The notes under the pieces were generated by a model. It had not been told where the DNA came from, made no database searches, and saw nothing but the letters and a program-made list of their open reading frames with translations. The position numbers were made by a program, and so were the translations under genes. A stretch of 39,338 nucleotides of DNA from Sphingobium quisquiliarum P25 (GTDB taxonomy: Bacteria > Pseudomonadota > Alphaproteobacteria > Sphingomonadales > Sphingomonadaceae), in contig NZ_ATHO01000158.1 of assembly GCF_000445065.1 (NCBI RefSeq), positions 1 to 39,338 on the forward strand. Direction: 5' to 3'. Numbering within the stretch: position 1 is the stretch's first letter; every line of letters begins with the position of its first letter. This document shows positions 1-8,050 of this stretch, piece by piece.

Positions 1-782
1 CTAGCCCCCGTTGACAAAAGACTTCAGCCATAGCCGGGCGGCGGCGAGGTTGAGGAAGCTCTCGAACGACAGGGCGGTCTTGTCGTAGCGGGTGGCGATG
101 CGGCGCTGCTGCTTCAGTTTGCCGAACATGCGCTCGATGCGGTTGCGATCCCTGTAGCGCCGATAGTCTGGATGGACTGGAGCTTTCCGGTTCGACCGGG
201 GCGGGATGATCGGCAGAATGCCGCGCATGAGCAGGTCTTCGCGAAGCCGGTCACCATCGTAGCCTTTGTCGGCGAGTAGCGCCTTGGGCTTGGGGAGTGG
301 CAGGGCCATCAGGTCATCGACGGCCCCGTAATCCGAGGCTTCGCCGCCGGTCAGGATGAACCCGATAGGCAGTCCTTGATTGTCACAGCGGGCGTGGACC
401 TTGCTCGTAAAGCCGCCGCGTGATCGACCAAAAGCCTGCGCACAAGCCCCCCTTTTCCGCCCACTGCCGAGACGTGGCCGCGAACCGTGGTGCTGTCGAT
501 CATGTGCTGCCAGTCGTCGGTTAAGCCCAGATCGACCAGCGTTTGCAGCAGGGCATCCCAGACGCCTTGCTCGGCCCAACGCCGGAACCGGACATAGACC
601 GAATTCCACTTGCCGTAACGCTCATGCATGTCCCGCCAGGGACAACCTACCCGTAGCACGTGAAGCATGCCGTTGAGAAAACGCCGGTTATCGCCAGCAG
701 GCCGCGCCCAGCGCCCCCGCTCAGATGGTAGCAGCGGGCCGATCAGCTCCCATTCCGCATCCGACAGATCCCCACGGCCCAT
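1..782 (-). CDS. IS5-family transposase, two frames joined by frameshifting
   Basis: The first frame (782 down to 351, 143 aa) begins MGRGDLSDAEWELIGPLLP, the usual DUF4096-type N-terminus, and contains the first catalytic Asp in HMIDSTTVRGH. The second frame (ending at 1) carries the remaining DDE part: GFILTGGEASD, then LLADKGYDGD with the second Asp, and RNRIERMFGKLKQQRR with the catalytic Glu. The frames overlap, and a run of AAAAGGGGGG (complement at 447-456) just after the RGHVSAVGGKG stretch is where a ribosomal slip would fuse them. This is typical of the IS427 group. Both frames look intact, so the element may be active. Confidence 0.88.
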
Positions 783-855
783 GACTGCTCCCCAAAGGGC
801 AGCCTTGAATCAGAATCTGAGCCGCTTGGGAATCCCTTTTGTCAACACGGCCTAG
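1..855 (-). mobile_element. IS5-family insertion sequence (IS427-like), copy 1
   Basis: The element is repeated in inverted orientation at 38484-39338. The outer end reads CTAGCCCCCGTTGACAAAAG and the inner end, on the other strand, CTAGGCCGTGTTGACAAAAG, so the terminal inverted repeats share GTTGACAAAAG. CTAG at both edges fits the YTAR target duplicated by IS5 relatives, so the element proper is probably 5-851 with a 4-bp duplication. It carries two overlapping transposase frames joined at an A4G6 run (complement at 447-456). Family placement rests on the DDE transposase and two-frame layout. Confidence 0.9.
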
Positions 856-859
856 ATGC

Positions 860-2041
860 CTATCTGTTCAAAAGACATTTTCCAGTATCCAAAGAGGCAT
901 ATTCCTTTGGCTTTTTGACGATAAACATTTGAGAATGCGTCGAAATATTGACGCTAGGCCAATCCCTGAGGCCGCAATCGGAATTAGCGGTTCCGCCTGA
1001 ACCTGAAACTATATTGTCTCTGATGTCCATCGGCCCTGTCAATTTATCGATATTGATCGCCAGCAGCGCATTAGCGATCCGATTACCAATCACGGTTCCG
1101 CCAGACGCCTTGGAAGGATACCATGGTTCACCACCGATCATGATGCCGTAACCGCACCGACGACCCACTCCACAGTCGATGCTGTTGTCCGATGTCACGC
1201 TATCGGCAAAATTGCCGCTGGTGTCCGGCCAGGCATGCAGCATGAGTTCCGCAAAGGATCCATGGGCCAAGTCGCTGGAATGGATAAACCTGTTCCTTGC
1301 GATGCGGCATCCGACGCATCCGCCAAAAATGAGTTGAACGTCCGTGTTGTCCCGAAACAGGTTGTTTTCGACGACGATTTTCGCCGCGTCATGGATAGTT
1401 ACGCCATCGGCCCACATATCCTGAATCTTATGATTGCCGTTGGGTCCAATGACATTTTCTTTTATCGTGACGCCTTTGACGCCTTTGACGACCTCAAGGG
1501 CGGTATAGCAGCTAGCATCCTTCAAAAGCACATTCGTTATTTCGAAACCATCGGCCCTGACGCGCATGGCCCCGCCCAGGGGCCTGGCATGTTGGTCTAG
1601 GCAGATGCGCCGCTGCCATGCGACATCTTTCTGCCCAGCGCCCATGATGGCGATGGAACGGAGACGAACATTGGGCGCGGTGATCTCGACAGGCATGATG
1701 CCAGCGGTAGGTTGCGGCGGCATCCGACCGATCGCCAGCACCGCGCAATTAGCGCCTGTGTCCTTCGAACAGGCCGCCCCTGACATCGCAGGCACGGTTT
1801 CGATCGTGACCGTCCGATCAATGACAAGCGGTGTTAGCAATCGATAGACACCCGCGCGCAGCTTCAAGCTCTCCTTCCCCGCCATTTTTTCGATGCATTT
1901 GGAAAGCGCGGGGGTAGCGTCCTTGGTGGTGTTCCGGACCATATCCAGGGGCGCACATGTCTGCGCACCGGAAGGCTGGCTTCCACAAGCTGCCGCCGCC
2001 AGGGTCATCAAAACGGCCAAGAATGTAGTCAATCTGGCCAT
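860..2041 (-). CDS. Secreted right-handed beta-helix (pectate-lyase-like fold) lipoprotein, function unknown
   Basis: The start at 2041 is preferred over an upstream one because GAGGA lies six bases before the ATG. The protein, about 393 aa, opens with a hydrophobic leader MARLTTFLAVLMTLAAAAC, a plausible lipoprotein signal with Cys at about residue 19. The middle shows the short repeating beta-strand rungs of parallel beta-helix proteins, for example GVTIKENVIGPNG, KIVVENNLFRDN, CRIARNRFIHSS and GGTVIGNRIANA. This fold is used by polysaccharide lyases and epimerases and NosD-like proteins; no catalytic site is recognised, so substrate is unknown. The stop lies five bases from the IS edge. 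Confidence 0.75.
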   Translation of the reverse strand: MARLTTFLAVLMTLAAAACGSQPSGAQTCAPLDMVRNTTKDATPALSKCIEKMAGKESLKLRAGVYRLLTPLVIDRTVTIETVPAMSGAACSKDTGANCAVLAIGRMPPQPTAGIMPVEITAPNVRLRSIAIMGAGQKDVAWQRRICLDQHARPLGGAMRVRADGFEITNVLLKDASCYTALEVVKGVKGVTIKENVIGPNGNHKIQDMWADGVTIHDAAKIVVENNLFRDNTDVQLIFGGCVGCRIARNRFIHSSDLAHGSFAELMLHAWPDTSGNFADSVTSDNSIDCGVGRRCGYGIMIGGEPWYPSKASGGTVIGNRIANALLAINIDKLTGPMDIRDNIVSGSGGTANSDCGLRDWPSVNISTHSQMFIVKKPKEYASLDTGKCLLNR

Positions 2042-2143
2042 TGTCGTCCTCACTTCCCTCAAGCCTGTTTCGACCCCCAAAAGACAGATACGTCAATAGT
2101 CTGCACCGACCATATGCGATCAACACAGGCATTGACCAGATCG

Positions 2144-2179
2144 CTATCGGATAGCTAAATGGTAGCTGAAAGGATATCC
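2144..2179. promoter_or_regulatory. Palindromic operator/centromere-like cluster in front of parA
   Basis: CTATCGGATAGC (2144-2155), GGTAGCT (2161-2167) and GGATATCC (2172-2179) lie just before the parA ATG, the last overlapping its Shine-Dalgarno AAAGGA. Partition operons are commonly autoregulated from such sites. The same words recur at eight other places in the window. Confidence 0.55.
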
Positions 2180-2180
2180 G

Positions 2181-2876
2181 ATGCCTACAGTCGCATTCAT
2201 CAGTCCCAAGGGCGGCGTCGGCAAGACCACGGCCGCGCTTCTGCTCGCATCGGAGGTGGCGCGAGGCGCCAAGGTAACGGTGATCGACGCGGATCCCAAC
2301 CATCCGATCCATGCCTGGAGTAGAGGCGCTACCCTGCCCGAAAATCTCTCCGTCGTCGCAAATGTCGACGAGGACAATATCCTCGACCGCGTCGAGGAAG
2401 CTGCGGCACAGACACCCTTCGTCATTGTCGATCTAGAAGGCACGGCCGCCAAAATCGTCTTGCTTGCAGTCAGTCAGGCCGATCTGGTCATCATCCCGAT
2501 GCAAGGGTCACAACTCGATGCCGAGCAGGCGGGTCGCGCGATAAAGGTCTTGAAGCAGCATGAGAAGATGACGGGGCGCGCCGTGCCTTTTGGCGTGCTG
2601 CTCACCCGCACCAGTCCGATTATTCGGACGCGGACCATGGGGCATATACAGAGTGGTCTCAACGATGCCGGAGTGCCGGTGTTCACGACGCAGCTGCATG
2701 AGCGGGAGGCGTTTCGGGCGATTTTTTCCTTTCAGAAGACGCTCGAGGATCTCGACGAGAAAGACGTGCCCAATCTCGACAAGGCGATCGTCAATGCCGA
2801 GCAGTTCGCGGTCGAGGTGATTGAGCGGCTGCGGCAAGGCCGGAACGCGACTGCAACCAAGACGGAGATGGCGTGA
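2181..2876 (+). CDS. parA: ParA-family partition ATPase
   Basis: Cytosolic P-loop ATPase that moves plasmid copies apart with a DNA-bound partner. The 231-aa protein starts with the deviant Walker A motif SPKGGVGKTTAALL (residues 8-21), followed by VTVIDADPNHP (Walker A' region) and VIVDLEGTA (Walker B region). It has no N-terminal HTH, so it is a small Ib-type ParA whose partner normally represses the operon. AAAGGA sits eight bases before the start. The stop overlaps the start of the downstream ribbon-helix-helix gene, as expected for a parA/partner operon. Confidence 0.93.
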   Translation: MPTVAFISPKGGVGKTTAALLLASEVARGAKVTVIDADPNHPIHAWSRGATLPENLSVVANVDEDNILDRVEEAAAQTPFVIVDLEGTAAKIVLLAVSQADLVIIPMQGSQLDAEQAGRAIKVLKQHEKMTGRAVPFGVLLTRTSPIIRTRTMGHIQSGLNDAGVPVFTTQLHEREAFRAIFSFQKTLEDLDEKDVPNLDKAIVNAEQFAVEVIERLRQGRNATATKTEMA

Positions 2877-3190
2877 TGAGCAGGGCTAATCCCTTTGGCG
2901 ATCTCGACGATTTCGCACCGGAGCTTCCTTCCCGCCCGGTCGCTACCGAGGCGATCGACCAGCTGGCACAGGCAAGCGGGTTTCCGAGCCGCAAAGCGCA
3001 GAACACGCCCTCCCCTGCCCCGACGCGGCAGCCTCGTAGGCATACGACTGGGCGCAATCGCCAGATTAACATCAAGGCGACTGAGGAGACGATCGCGGCG
3101 CTTTACAGCATTGCTGATGACATGGGTCTTCCGCTGGGGGCGGTGCTGGAGCAGGCTTTGGTTGCGCTGGATGAGAAGCGGAAGGATTGA
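2876..3190 (+). CDS. Small ribbon-helix-helix partition partner (ParB/ParG-like role)
   Basis: A 104-aa protein that begins at ATG 2876, sharing one base with the parA stop (TGATG), so the two are translationally coupled. The first 60 residues are polar and probably disordered. The C-terminal 45 residues (RQINIKATEETIAALYSIAD, then a helix ending VLEQALVALDEKRKD) match the strand-helix-helix pattern of ribbon-helix-helix DNA-binding proteins. In ParG/StbB-type systems such a protein binds the centromere, represses the operon and stimulates ParA through a flexible N-terminus. The likely DNA target is the GATAGCTATC-type cluster at 2144-2179 (inference). Confidence 0.75.
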   Translation: MSRANPFGDLDDFAPELPSRPVATEAIDQLAQASGFPSRKAQNTPSPAPTRQPRRHTTGRNRQINIKATEETIAALYSIADDMGLPLGAVLEQALVALDEKRKD

Positions 3191-3234
3191 GGCGCGAATT
3201 GGTGAATGAACTAGCGAAATAAAAGGGATTGGGT

Positions 3235-3278
3235 CGGATAGCTATAGATATCTTTTTGGTATCTTATTAGCTATCCCG
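3235..3278. repeat. GATAGCTATC-type palindrome cluster downstream of the par operon
   Basis: CGGATAGCTAT (3235-3245), AGATATCT (3246-3253), GGTATC (3259-3264) and TAGCTATCC (3269-3277) repeat the words found in front of parA, in a non-coding gap. Confidence 0.5.
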
Positions 3279-3291
3279 GGAATGTTCCGAG

Positions 3292-4075
3292 TTAGAAGCG
3301 CAGGCGGAAGCCCACGGTCGCACTTTGGCCGCTGCTTTCCGCGCCGAATTCGCTGTGGCGCCGAAGAACAACGCAGCGGTGGGCGATACCTTGAGGCTTG
3401 CTCCCGCCCCCACTGTGGCGAGGGTTTCGCTGCGCCCCACCCCTGCAACGGTCAGGCCGTCAGCCACGCCCCTATAGGCGGCGGTGGCGAAGGCCCGCCT
3501 GCCGCTTATCTGGTGCAGGACGCCTGCCGACAGCCAGGGGCTGATTTGAGCCTCGGCCGAACCACGCAGTTCCAGTGCGCCGCACAGGAAGGTCGCCTTG
3601 GTGCGGCGTGCTTCGACGTCGAGGGCCGAGACTGCGTCTCCGCGCTCGTTCGCGCCACTGCGGCGGGAGGAGATGTGGGTGACGCCGATCTCGGGCGCGA
3701 TGGCCCAGTTCTGGTCCAAGGCGAAGGCATGGCCGAGGGACATGTCAGCCGTCCAGCTGCGCAGGCGATAGTGGCTGCTCACCTTGCTGCCGCCGAACAG
3801 CGTACGGTCGGTGTCGGCCTTGCTGCCGTCGTAGCTCAAAGAGGCGGCAATCTGGAAACCGCCTGCGGCACCCTGCGCGACCACACCGGCCAGCATGCCG
3901 TCAGCCTCCGTCCGGGCCGCAAGCGCGCCGATCTGCTGCCGCGCGTCGATAGCCGACATAGGCGCCAGCCACCCAGCGTCTGGCCGAAGGTGAAGAAGCC
4001 CGCCTCATCCCCCTGCATGCTGGTCGAGGCAGTGCGGAGCGCCGCCGCAATGGACGCGCTATTTCCGAACTTCAT
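3292..4075 (-). pseudogene. Autotransporter beta-barrel remnant (passenger lost, frameshifted)
   Basis: Three frames have to be joined to read a beta-barrel. The first, from 4075, reads MKFGNSASIAAALRTASTSM and GFFTFGQTLGGW. The second, from about 3959, carries GMLAGVVAQGAAGGFQIAAS and amphipathic strands such as APEIGVTHISSRRSG. Near 3360 the frame shifts again, giving FGAESSGQSATVGFRLRF and a stop at 3292. A final aromatic residue is the hallmark of outer-membrane barrels recognised by BAM. There is no passenger domain upstream, so this is a truncated, frameshifted type V secretion gene, probably dead. Confidence 0.7.
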
Positions 4076-4155
4076 GGCTTCATCCCCGTTTAGCCCAAGG
4101 CCGGTCTACACAGGGAAAGCCAATGCTCTCAAGTGATTATGTGAAGATGATATCT

Positions 4156-4295
4156 GGTAGCTATCCGCTGAGCGCGGTGCTGGAGCAAGCTCTCGCGGCC
4201 TTGGCCGGAGAAGCAACAAGACGGCGCCTTAATACCGGATATCTATCTGATATCTGTTGGATATCCAATAGCTGTTCATATGCCCTGCATATCTT
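4156..4295. repeat. Second large cluster of GATAGCTATC/GGATATCC words
   Basis: GGTAGCTATCCG (4156-4167) is joined directly to a copy of the RHH gene tail. Further on, GGATATCTATCTGATATC and GGATATCCAATAGC (about 4237-4272) and CATATG/GCATATC words follow. The second group precedes AGAAGGAGACGCC and an ATG at 4310, arranged like the operator in front of parA. Confidence 0.5.
4162..4232 (+). pseudogene. C-terminal fragment of a second RHH partition-type gene
   Basis: The frame reads PLSAVLEQALAALAGEAT, matching LPLGAVLEQALVALDEKR at the end of the RHH gene at 2876-3190. Codons differ, so this is a diverged paralogue tail and not a recent copy. The part before it has been replaced by the GGTAGCTATCCG motif. 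Only the last helix remains. Confidence 0.55.
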
Positions 4296-4309
4296 CAGAA
4301 GGAGACGCC

Positions 4310-4331
4310 ATGGGCATCACTCTTCCGAGGC
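4310..4331 (+). other. Orphan ribosome-binding site and start codon of a lost gene
   Basis: AGAAGGAGACGCC is followed by ATG at 4310 and six codons (MGITLP), after which the sequence changes to the tail of an unrelated gene on the other strand. Together with the operator-like words upstream this looks like a promoter/start region whose coding part was deleted. Confidence 0.35.
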
Positions 4332-4480
4332 TTATGCGGCGGCGGCCAGCGCCTGGTGGATATCAGCCAGAATATCGCTGATATGCTCGATCCTTGTAGA
4401 GAGACGGACGTAACCTGGCGATACACCGGATGCAAGCTGCTCGGCCTCGTCCAGCTGAGAGTGAGTCGTGGAGCCATCAG
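4332..4480 (-). pseudogene. C-terminal remnant of an O-acetylhomoserine sulfhydrylase/cystathionine gamma-synthase-type PLP enzyme
   Basis: The minus strand reads STTHSQLDEAEQLASGVSPG, then YVRLSTRIEHISDILADI and a stop at 4332. This is the characteristic C-terminus of the Cys/Met metabolism PLP-dependent family (MetY/MetB/MetZ): a THSQL motif, the GVSPGxVRLS segment and the IEH..DI..D helix. Only about 50 residues survive, without the PLP lysine, so it is non-functional. It was probably carried in with a rearranged fragment. Confidence 0.7.
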
Positions 4481-4729
4481 CCCGCCATCCTGCATGAACG
4501 GCAAGCATTTTCGGTCTGTGCCCCGTTTTAGACATACAAGCTTGGTGGGATGAAAGATGAACCTTCAGGGTGGCTTTGACCGCAAGCGAGAGCAAGACGC
4601 GCTACCCACCCTTGATGCCGACTGCGCGGACGAGAAGCGGAACCTGACTGGCTTAACGCGCCATCCTGATTAGAACGCAATCATTCCGCAGGCCACCGAG
4701 CCTGCTTAAAGAGCACGGAGTTTTCAATC

Positions 4730-6337
4730 TTGCTTCTCACCCGATTCAGCGCCCTTGGCATCGCGCTGATCAGCACCATCGTCGCTGGCTATTATCTGCC
4801 AGGCGTCTGGGCGGTTCCCTTGTTCGTGGTTGGCGCGATCCTCTCGGTGGCCGGCATCTACGACCTTTTCCAACCGCTCCATTCCGTGCGGCGCAACTAT
4901 CCCATTATTGGGCGGCTGCGGTGGTATTTTGAGGATATACGCCCTGAAATCCGCCAATATCTGATCGAGGGCGAATATGACGAGACGCCCTTTTCCCGTA
5001 GTCAGCGTTCGCTGGTCTATGCCCGGTCGAAGAATGAGAGCAGCGAGCGGGCCTTTGGAACCCAGCTCGACGTATATGGGAACGGGTATGAGTTTATCGG
5101 CCACTCGACCCGCCCTGCCCCACCGGCAGATCCTGCGACATTCCGCGTCCTGATCGGCGGGAGCGATTGCACCCAGCCCTATTCCGCATCCATCTTCAAT
5201 ATATCGGCGATGAGCTTTGGATCGCTCAGCGCCAATGCCATCCGCGCGCTGAATTTGGGCGCGAAGATGGGCGGCTTTGCCCATGATACCGGCGAAGGCA
5301 GCATCAGCCCCTACCACCGTGAGCATGGCGGCGACCTGATATGGGAATTGGGAAGCGGCTATTTCGGCTGCAGGACGGCTGACGGCAATTTCGATCCTGA
5401 TGCCTTCACCGCCAAGGCTGCCGATCCACAAGTGAAGATGATTGAAATCAAGCTCAGCCAAGGCGCAAAGCCCGGCCATGGCGGCATCCTGCCCGGCAGC
5501 AAGGTAACGGAGGAAATTTCGCTCACGCGCGGCGTGCCCATCGGGGAAGACTGCGTCTCCCCTGCCCGCCACCGCGCCTTTTCAACGCCGATCGAAATGA
5601 TGCAGTTCATCGCCCTCCTGCGGAAGCTGTCGGGCGGCAAGCCGGTGGGTTTCAAGCTTTGCATCGGCCAGCCATGGGAGTTTATGGGCATGGTGAAAGC
5701 CATGCGCGAGACAAGCATTTTCCCCGATTTCATCGTCGTGGATGGCGCGGAAGGCGGCACTGGCGCTGCCCCCCTGGAATTCACCGATCATCTGGGCACG
5801 CCCATGCGGGAGGGGTTGCTCTTCGTCCACAACACGCTGGTTGGCGCGGGTGTACGGGACAAGATCAAGCTCGGGGCTGCTGGAAAGATCGTCAGCGCCT
5901 TCGATATCGCCGCCGCGCATGCGCTGGGGGCTGACTGGGTCAATGCCGGGCGGGGTTTCATGTTCGCGATCGGCTGTATCCAGTCGCTGACCTGCAATAC
6001 AAACCGCTGCCCCGTGGGCGTCGCGACGCAGGATCCCCTGCGCCAGAGGGCGCTGGTCGTGCCTGAAAAGGCCGATCGCGTCTTCCATTTCCATCGCAAC
6101 ACGCTGCATGCTCTTTCAGAAATGATCGCCGCGGCGGGGCTCCAGCACCCAAGCGAGATCGGGCCCCATCATCTGGTCCGTCGCGTAAGCCCAACCGAGA
6201 TCCGCCTCTTTGCGCAGCTCCATAGTTTCCTGTTGCCGGGCGATTTGATCTCCGGCGGGGAAGGCAATGAATTTTATCGGTCAAGCTGGAGCCTGGCGCG
6301 GGCGGACAGTTTCGATCTGGCAAAGGCAGCGGCTTAA
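4730..6337 (+). CDS. FMN-binding glutamate synthase-like protein, membrane-anchored
   Basis: 535 aa, TTG start at 4730 with GGAG about nine bases upstream. Two hydrophobic helices (about residues 7-25 and 28-46) anchor the N-terminus. The rest is the glutamate synthase FMN/Fe-S domain: ISAMSFGSLSANAIRALN, GGFAHDTGEGSISPYH, IEIKLSQGAKPGHGGILPG, VDGAEGGTGAAPLEF, and the cysteine cluster GCIQSLTCNTNRCPVGVATQ (C-x5-C-x4-C), which binds a 3Fe-4S cluster in GltB. No glutaminase domain or small GltD partner is present, so it belongs to the stand-alone family whose physiological reaction is not settled; amidotransfer to 2-oxoglutarate cannot be assumed. It stands alone between two palindrome-bearing gaps. 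Confidence 0.88.
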   Translation: MLLTRFSALGIALISTIVAGYYLPGVWAVPLFVVGAILSVAGIYDLFQPLHSVRRNYPIIGRLRWYFEDIRPEIRQYLIEGEYDETPFSRSQRSLVYARSKNESSERAFGTQLDVYGNGYEFIGHSTRPAPPADPATFRVLIGGSDCTQPYSASIFNISAMSFGSLSANAIRALNLGAKMGGFAHDTGEGSISPYHREHGGDLIWELGSGYFGCRTADGNFDPDAFTAKAADPQVKMIEIKLSQGAKPGHGGILPGSKVTEEISLTRGVPIGEDCVSPARHRAFSTPIEMMQFIALLRKLSGGKPVGFKLCIGQPWEFMGMVKAMRETSIFPDFIVVDGAEGGTGAAPLEFTDHLGTPMREGLLFVHNTLVGAGVRDKIKLGAAGKIVSAFDIAAAHALGADWVNAGRGFMFAIGCIQSLTCNTNRCPVGVATQDPLRQRALVVPEKADRVFHFHRNTLHALSEMIAAAGLQHPSEIGPHHLVRRVSPTEIRLFAQLHSFLLPGDLISGGEGNEFYRSSWSLARADSFDLAKAAA

Positions 6338-6698
6338 ACAGGCAGGCGATGAATGTCGGGCCAAAAGGCTATCCATAAGATAGCTATCCGATACCATAAT
6401 GGAAGCCCAAGGCTAGCCATTCCGCCTTATGCCCGCGAGGAAGGAATTCTGTTCGCTGTTTCGACCTCATAGGGTGGCGCGCATGCTTTCCGGATTGCGG
6501 TTTCCAAAGGTAGCGCTGGTTACTGACCATCGAATCTGCGCTTCTTCATTAAAAGCTGTCCTCCAGCGCCTCGGCGGGTTTTGCATACACCATAACCGCT
6601 TGCTCCCGCTGGGGAGCATTCGCGCCGCGTAGCGGTGCGTTCGGCCCTTGCCGTATTGGGTTGGTGTTCGAGGATAAGAGGAGGGTGAAGCTGGGCTT
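6338..6698. other. Gap with one GATAGCTATC palindrome, otherwise nothing recognised
   Basis: GATAGCTATCCGATACC at 6379-6395, preceded by GGCTATCC at 6367-6374, is the clearest single copy of the dispersed motif. The rest of the gap shows short unsupported reading frames only. Confidence 0.5.
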
Positions 6699-7565
6699 TT
6701 ATAAGGAATGACGTTGTTGGCCAGCAAGGCCAACTCCGATTATCTCTTTTATAAATGAATCGAGTAGAGGTTGAGGTTCTTTTTGAGACTCACGCTCCTT
6801 GCGCTCTAGCGCGGCGTCGAGACGGGCAAGAACCTTGGCGAGGGGGCCTTTGAGCGCGGCCTTGGCCTGCTCATGGGCTGGCAGGCGGGCGTGCATATGC
6901 TCGATCGCCTCGATCCGGTCGGCTTCGCGCTGCAACTCGTCGTCGGGGACGGGGGCAGGGCGCATCCAGCGGGGCAGATAGGCCTGGACGATCTTGGGCA
7001 GGAAGGCGCGATAGGCGTTGGAGGTCTGCTCATAGCGGGGGCCGGGGCCGTCGCCCTCGACGCGCTTGAAACGGCGCTGGCGGACGAGGAAACCGATGCT
7101 CTCCAATATACGCAAAGCCCGGGCGACAGTGGCGCGGCCAAGGCTCGTGGCTTGTGTCAGATGATCATAGCTTGGGAATACGCGGCCCTTGTTGAGACGG
7201 GCGAGGGTCAGGATTTCTTCGAACACGCGCACGCTGGCGGCGGTGAGCGATGTCAGCAGCCGTTCCGCCGGGGTCAGTTCCCGTCTGTCGCGCCGGGCTT
7301 CGCTGCGCAGCTGGCGGCCTGCGTCCAGAATGCGTCGGGCGGCGCGCAGCAAACGGTCGGTTTCGCCCTTGGCGGGCGCGACGAAGAAGACATGTTCGAA
7401 CGTGCCCGCTTCCACGCTGTCGCGCAGCACGGGCGCGCCGGTCGGATGCGGCGCGCCGGACCTTGGCTGGCGCGCGCCTTCCTTCCTTGCCATCCCGCTT
7501 CTTCCGGGCGTTTTTACAGCGGCGAGCGCGCCCACCATCGCCTCGCCAAAGCCAAGCGTTCCCAT
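6699..7565 (-). CDS. Winged-helix/helix-turn-helix protein of the plasmid replication region
   Basis: The start at 7565 (MGTLGFGEAM) is chosen because GGAGGG lies just upstream. About 288 aa. A basic, disordered N-terminal stretch is followed by an HTH domain: VFEEILTLARLNKGRVFPSY, then LGRATVARALRILESIGFLV with the look of a winged helix. The C-terminal half is helical and charged. Proteins of this type sit next to rep genes on sphingomonad plasmids and resemble replication-control or RepC-like HTH proteins; whether it initiates, assists or represses replication is unknown. It is transcribed in the same direction as rep, on the far side of the iterons. Confidence 0.65.
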   Translation of the reverse strand: MGTLGFGEAMVGALAAVKTPGRSGMARKEGARQPRSGAPHPTGAPVLRDSVEAGTFEHVFFVAPAKGETDRLLRAARRILDAGRQLRSEARRDRRELTPAERLLTSLTAASVRVFEEILTLARLNKGRVFPSYDHLTQATSLGRATVARALRILESIGFLVRQRRFKRVEGDGPGPRYEQTSNAYRAFLPKIVQAYLPRWMRPAPVPDDELQREADRIEAIEHMHARLPAHEQAKAALKGPLAKVLARLDAALERKERESQKEPQPLLDSFIKEIIGVGLAGQQRHSL

Positions 7566-7716
7566 TCGTCCCTCCATGCGGAAGGCCGTCACCAGACAAA
7601 AAGATAGCGTGGCGCGAAGCGCGCATCCTTGAAACGGCGTTCGATCTGGCGTAGGGAGGAGGGACGGTTAAATCCGGTTCGACGTTTGGCGACGTCGCTC
7701 CACTACCCAAATGGAT

Positions 7717-7745
7717 GCCCGGCCTTCGTGCCGGGCTTTCTATTA
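7717..7745 (+). terminator. Rho-independent terminator-like hairpin on the plus strand
   Basis: GCCCGGC (7717-7723), loop CTTCGT, GCCGGGC (7730-7736), then TTTCTATTAT. No plus-strand gene precedes it; the neighbouring HTH and rep genes are on the minus strand. Confidence 0.6.
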
Positions 7746-7842
7746 TGTGGTCACAGCCACCCCTTCAGTCATCTTCCGCTCAGCCCCCATGGCCAGCTGC
7801 AACATATTCGCAGCAATATCCGCGTGGTGGAAGGCTTTACGG

Positions 7843-7970
7843 TTCGTGCTTTCAAGTAGGAAAGCGAAATTTCACCCTATTTGATTCGTGCTTTCGAGTA
7901 GGAATTGCCCCTCGATTCGTGCTTTCGAGTAGAATTAGGACGGCCCCATTCGTGCTTTCGAGTAGAAATT
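7843..7970 (+). repeat. Four direct iterons, probable origin of replication (oriV)
   Basis: Copies of ATTCGTGCTTTCGAGTAG plus GAAATT or close variants lie at 7843-7863 (imperfect), 7884-7906, 7915-7936 and 7948-7970. Spacings between starts are about 31-41 bases. A fifth, inverted copy lies at 8974-8996 at the other end of rep. Iterons of this length next to a Rep gene normally bind the initiator and set copy number. They lie on the 3' side of rep, between rep and the HTH gene. Confidence 0.88.
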
Positions 7971-8050
7971 AGCCCGCCAAAACAAGCAGGCGCGAATCAG
8001 GGAAGGGCTTGGCAAAGCCCTTAACAGGTCGGCGGGAGGAAAGGGGGCTG

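Noticed and set aside
7670..7712. tRNA-like T-arm (GGTTCGA) near the plus-strand terminator
   Set aside because: No matching stems for acceptor, D or anticodon arms could be formed.
7843..7970. CRISPR array
   Set aside because: Four short repeats with 8-20 base spacers of unequal length beside a rep gene are iterons; no cas genes.
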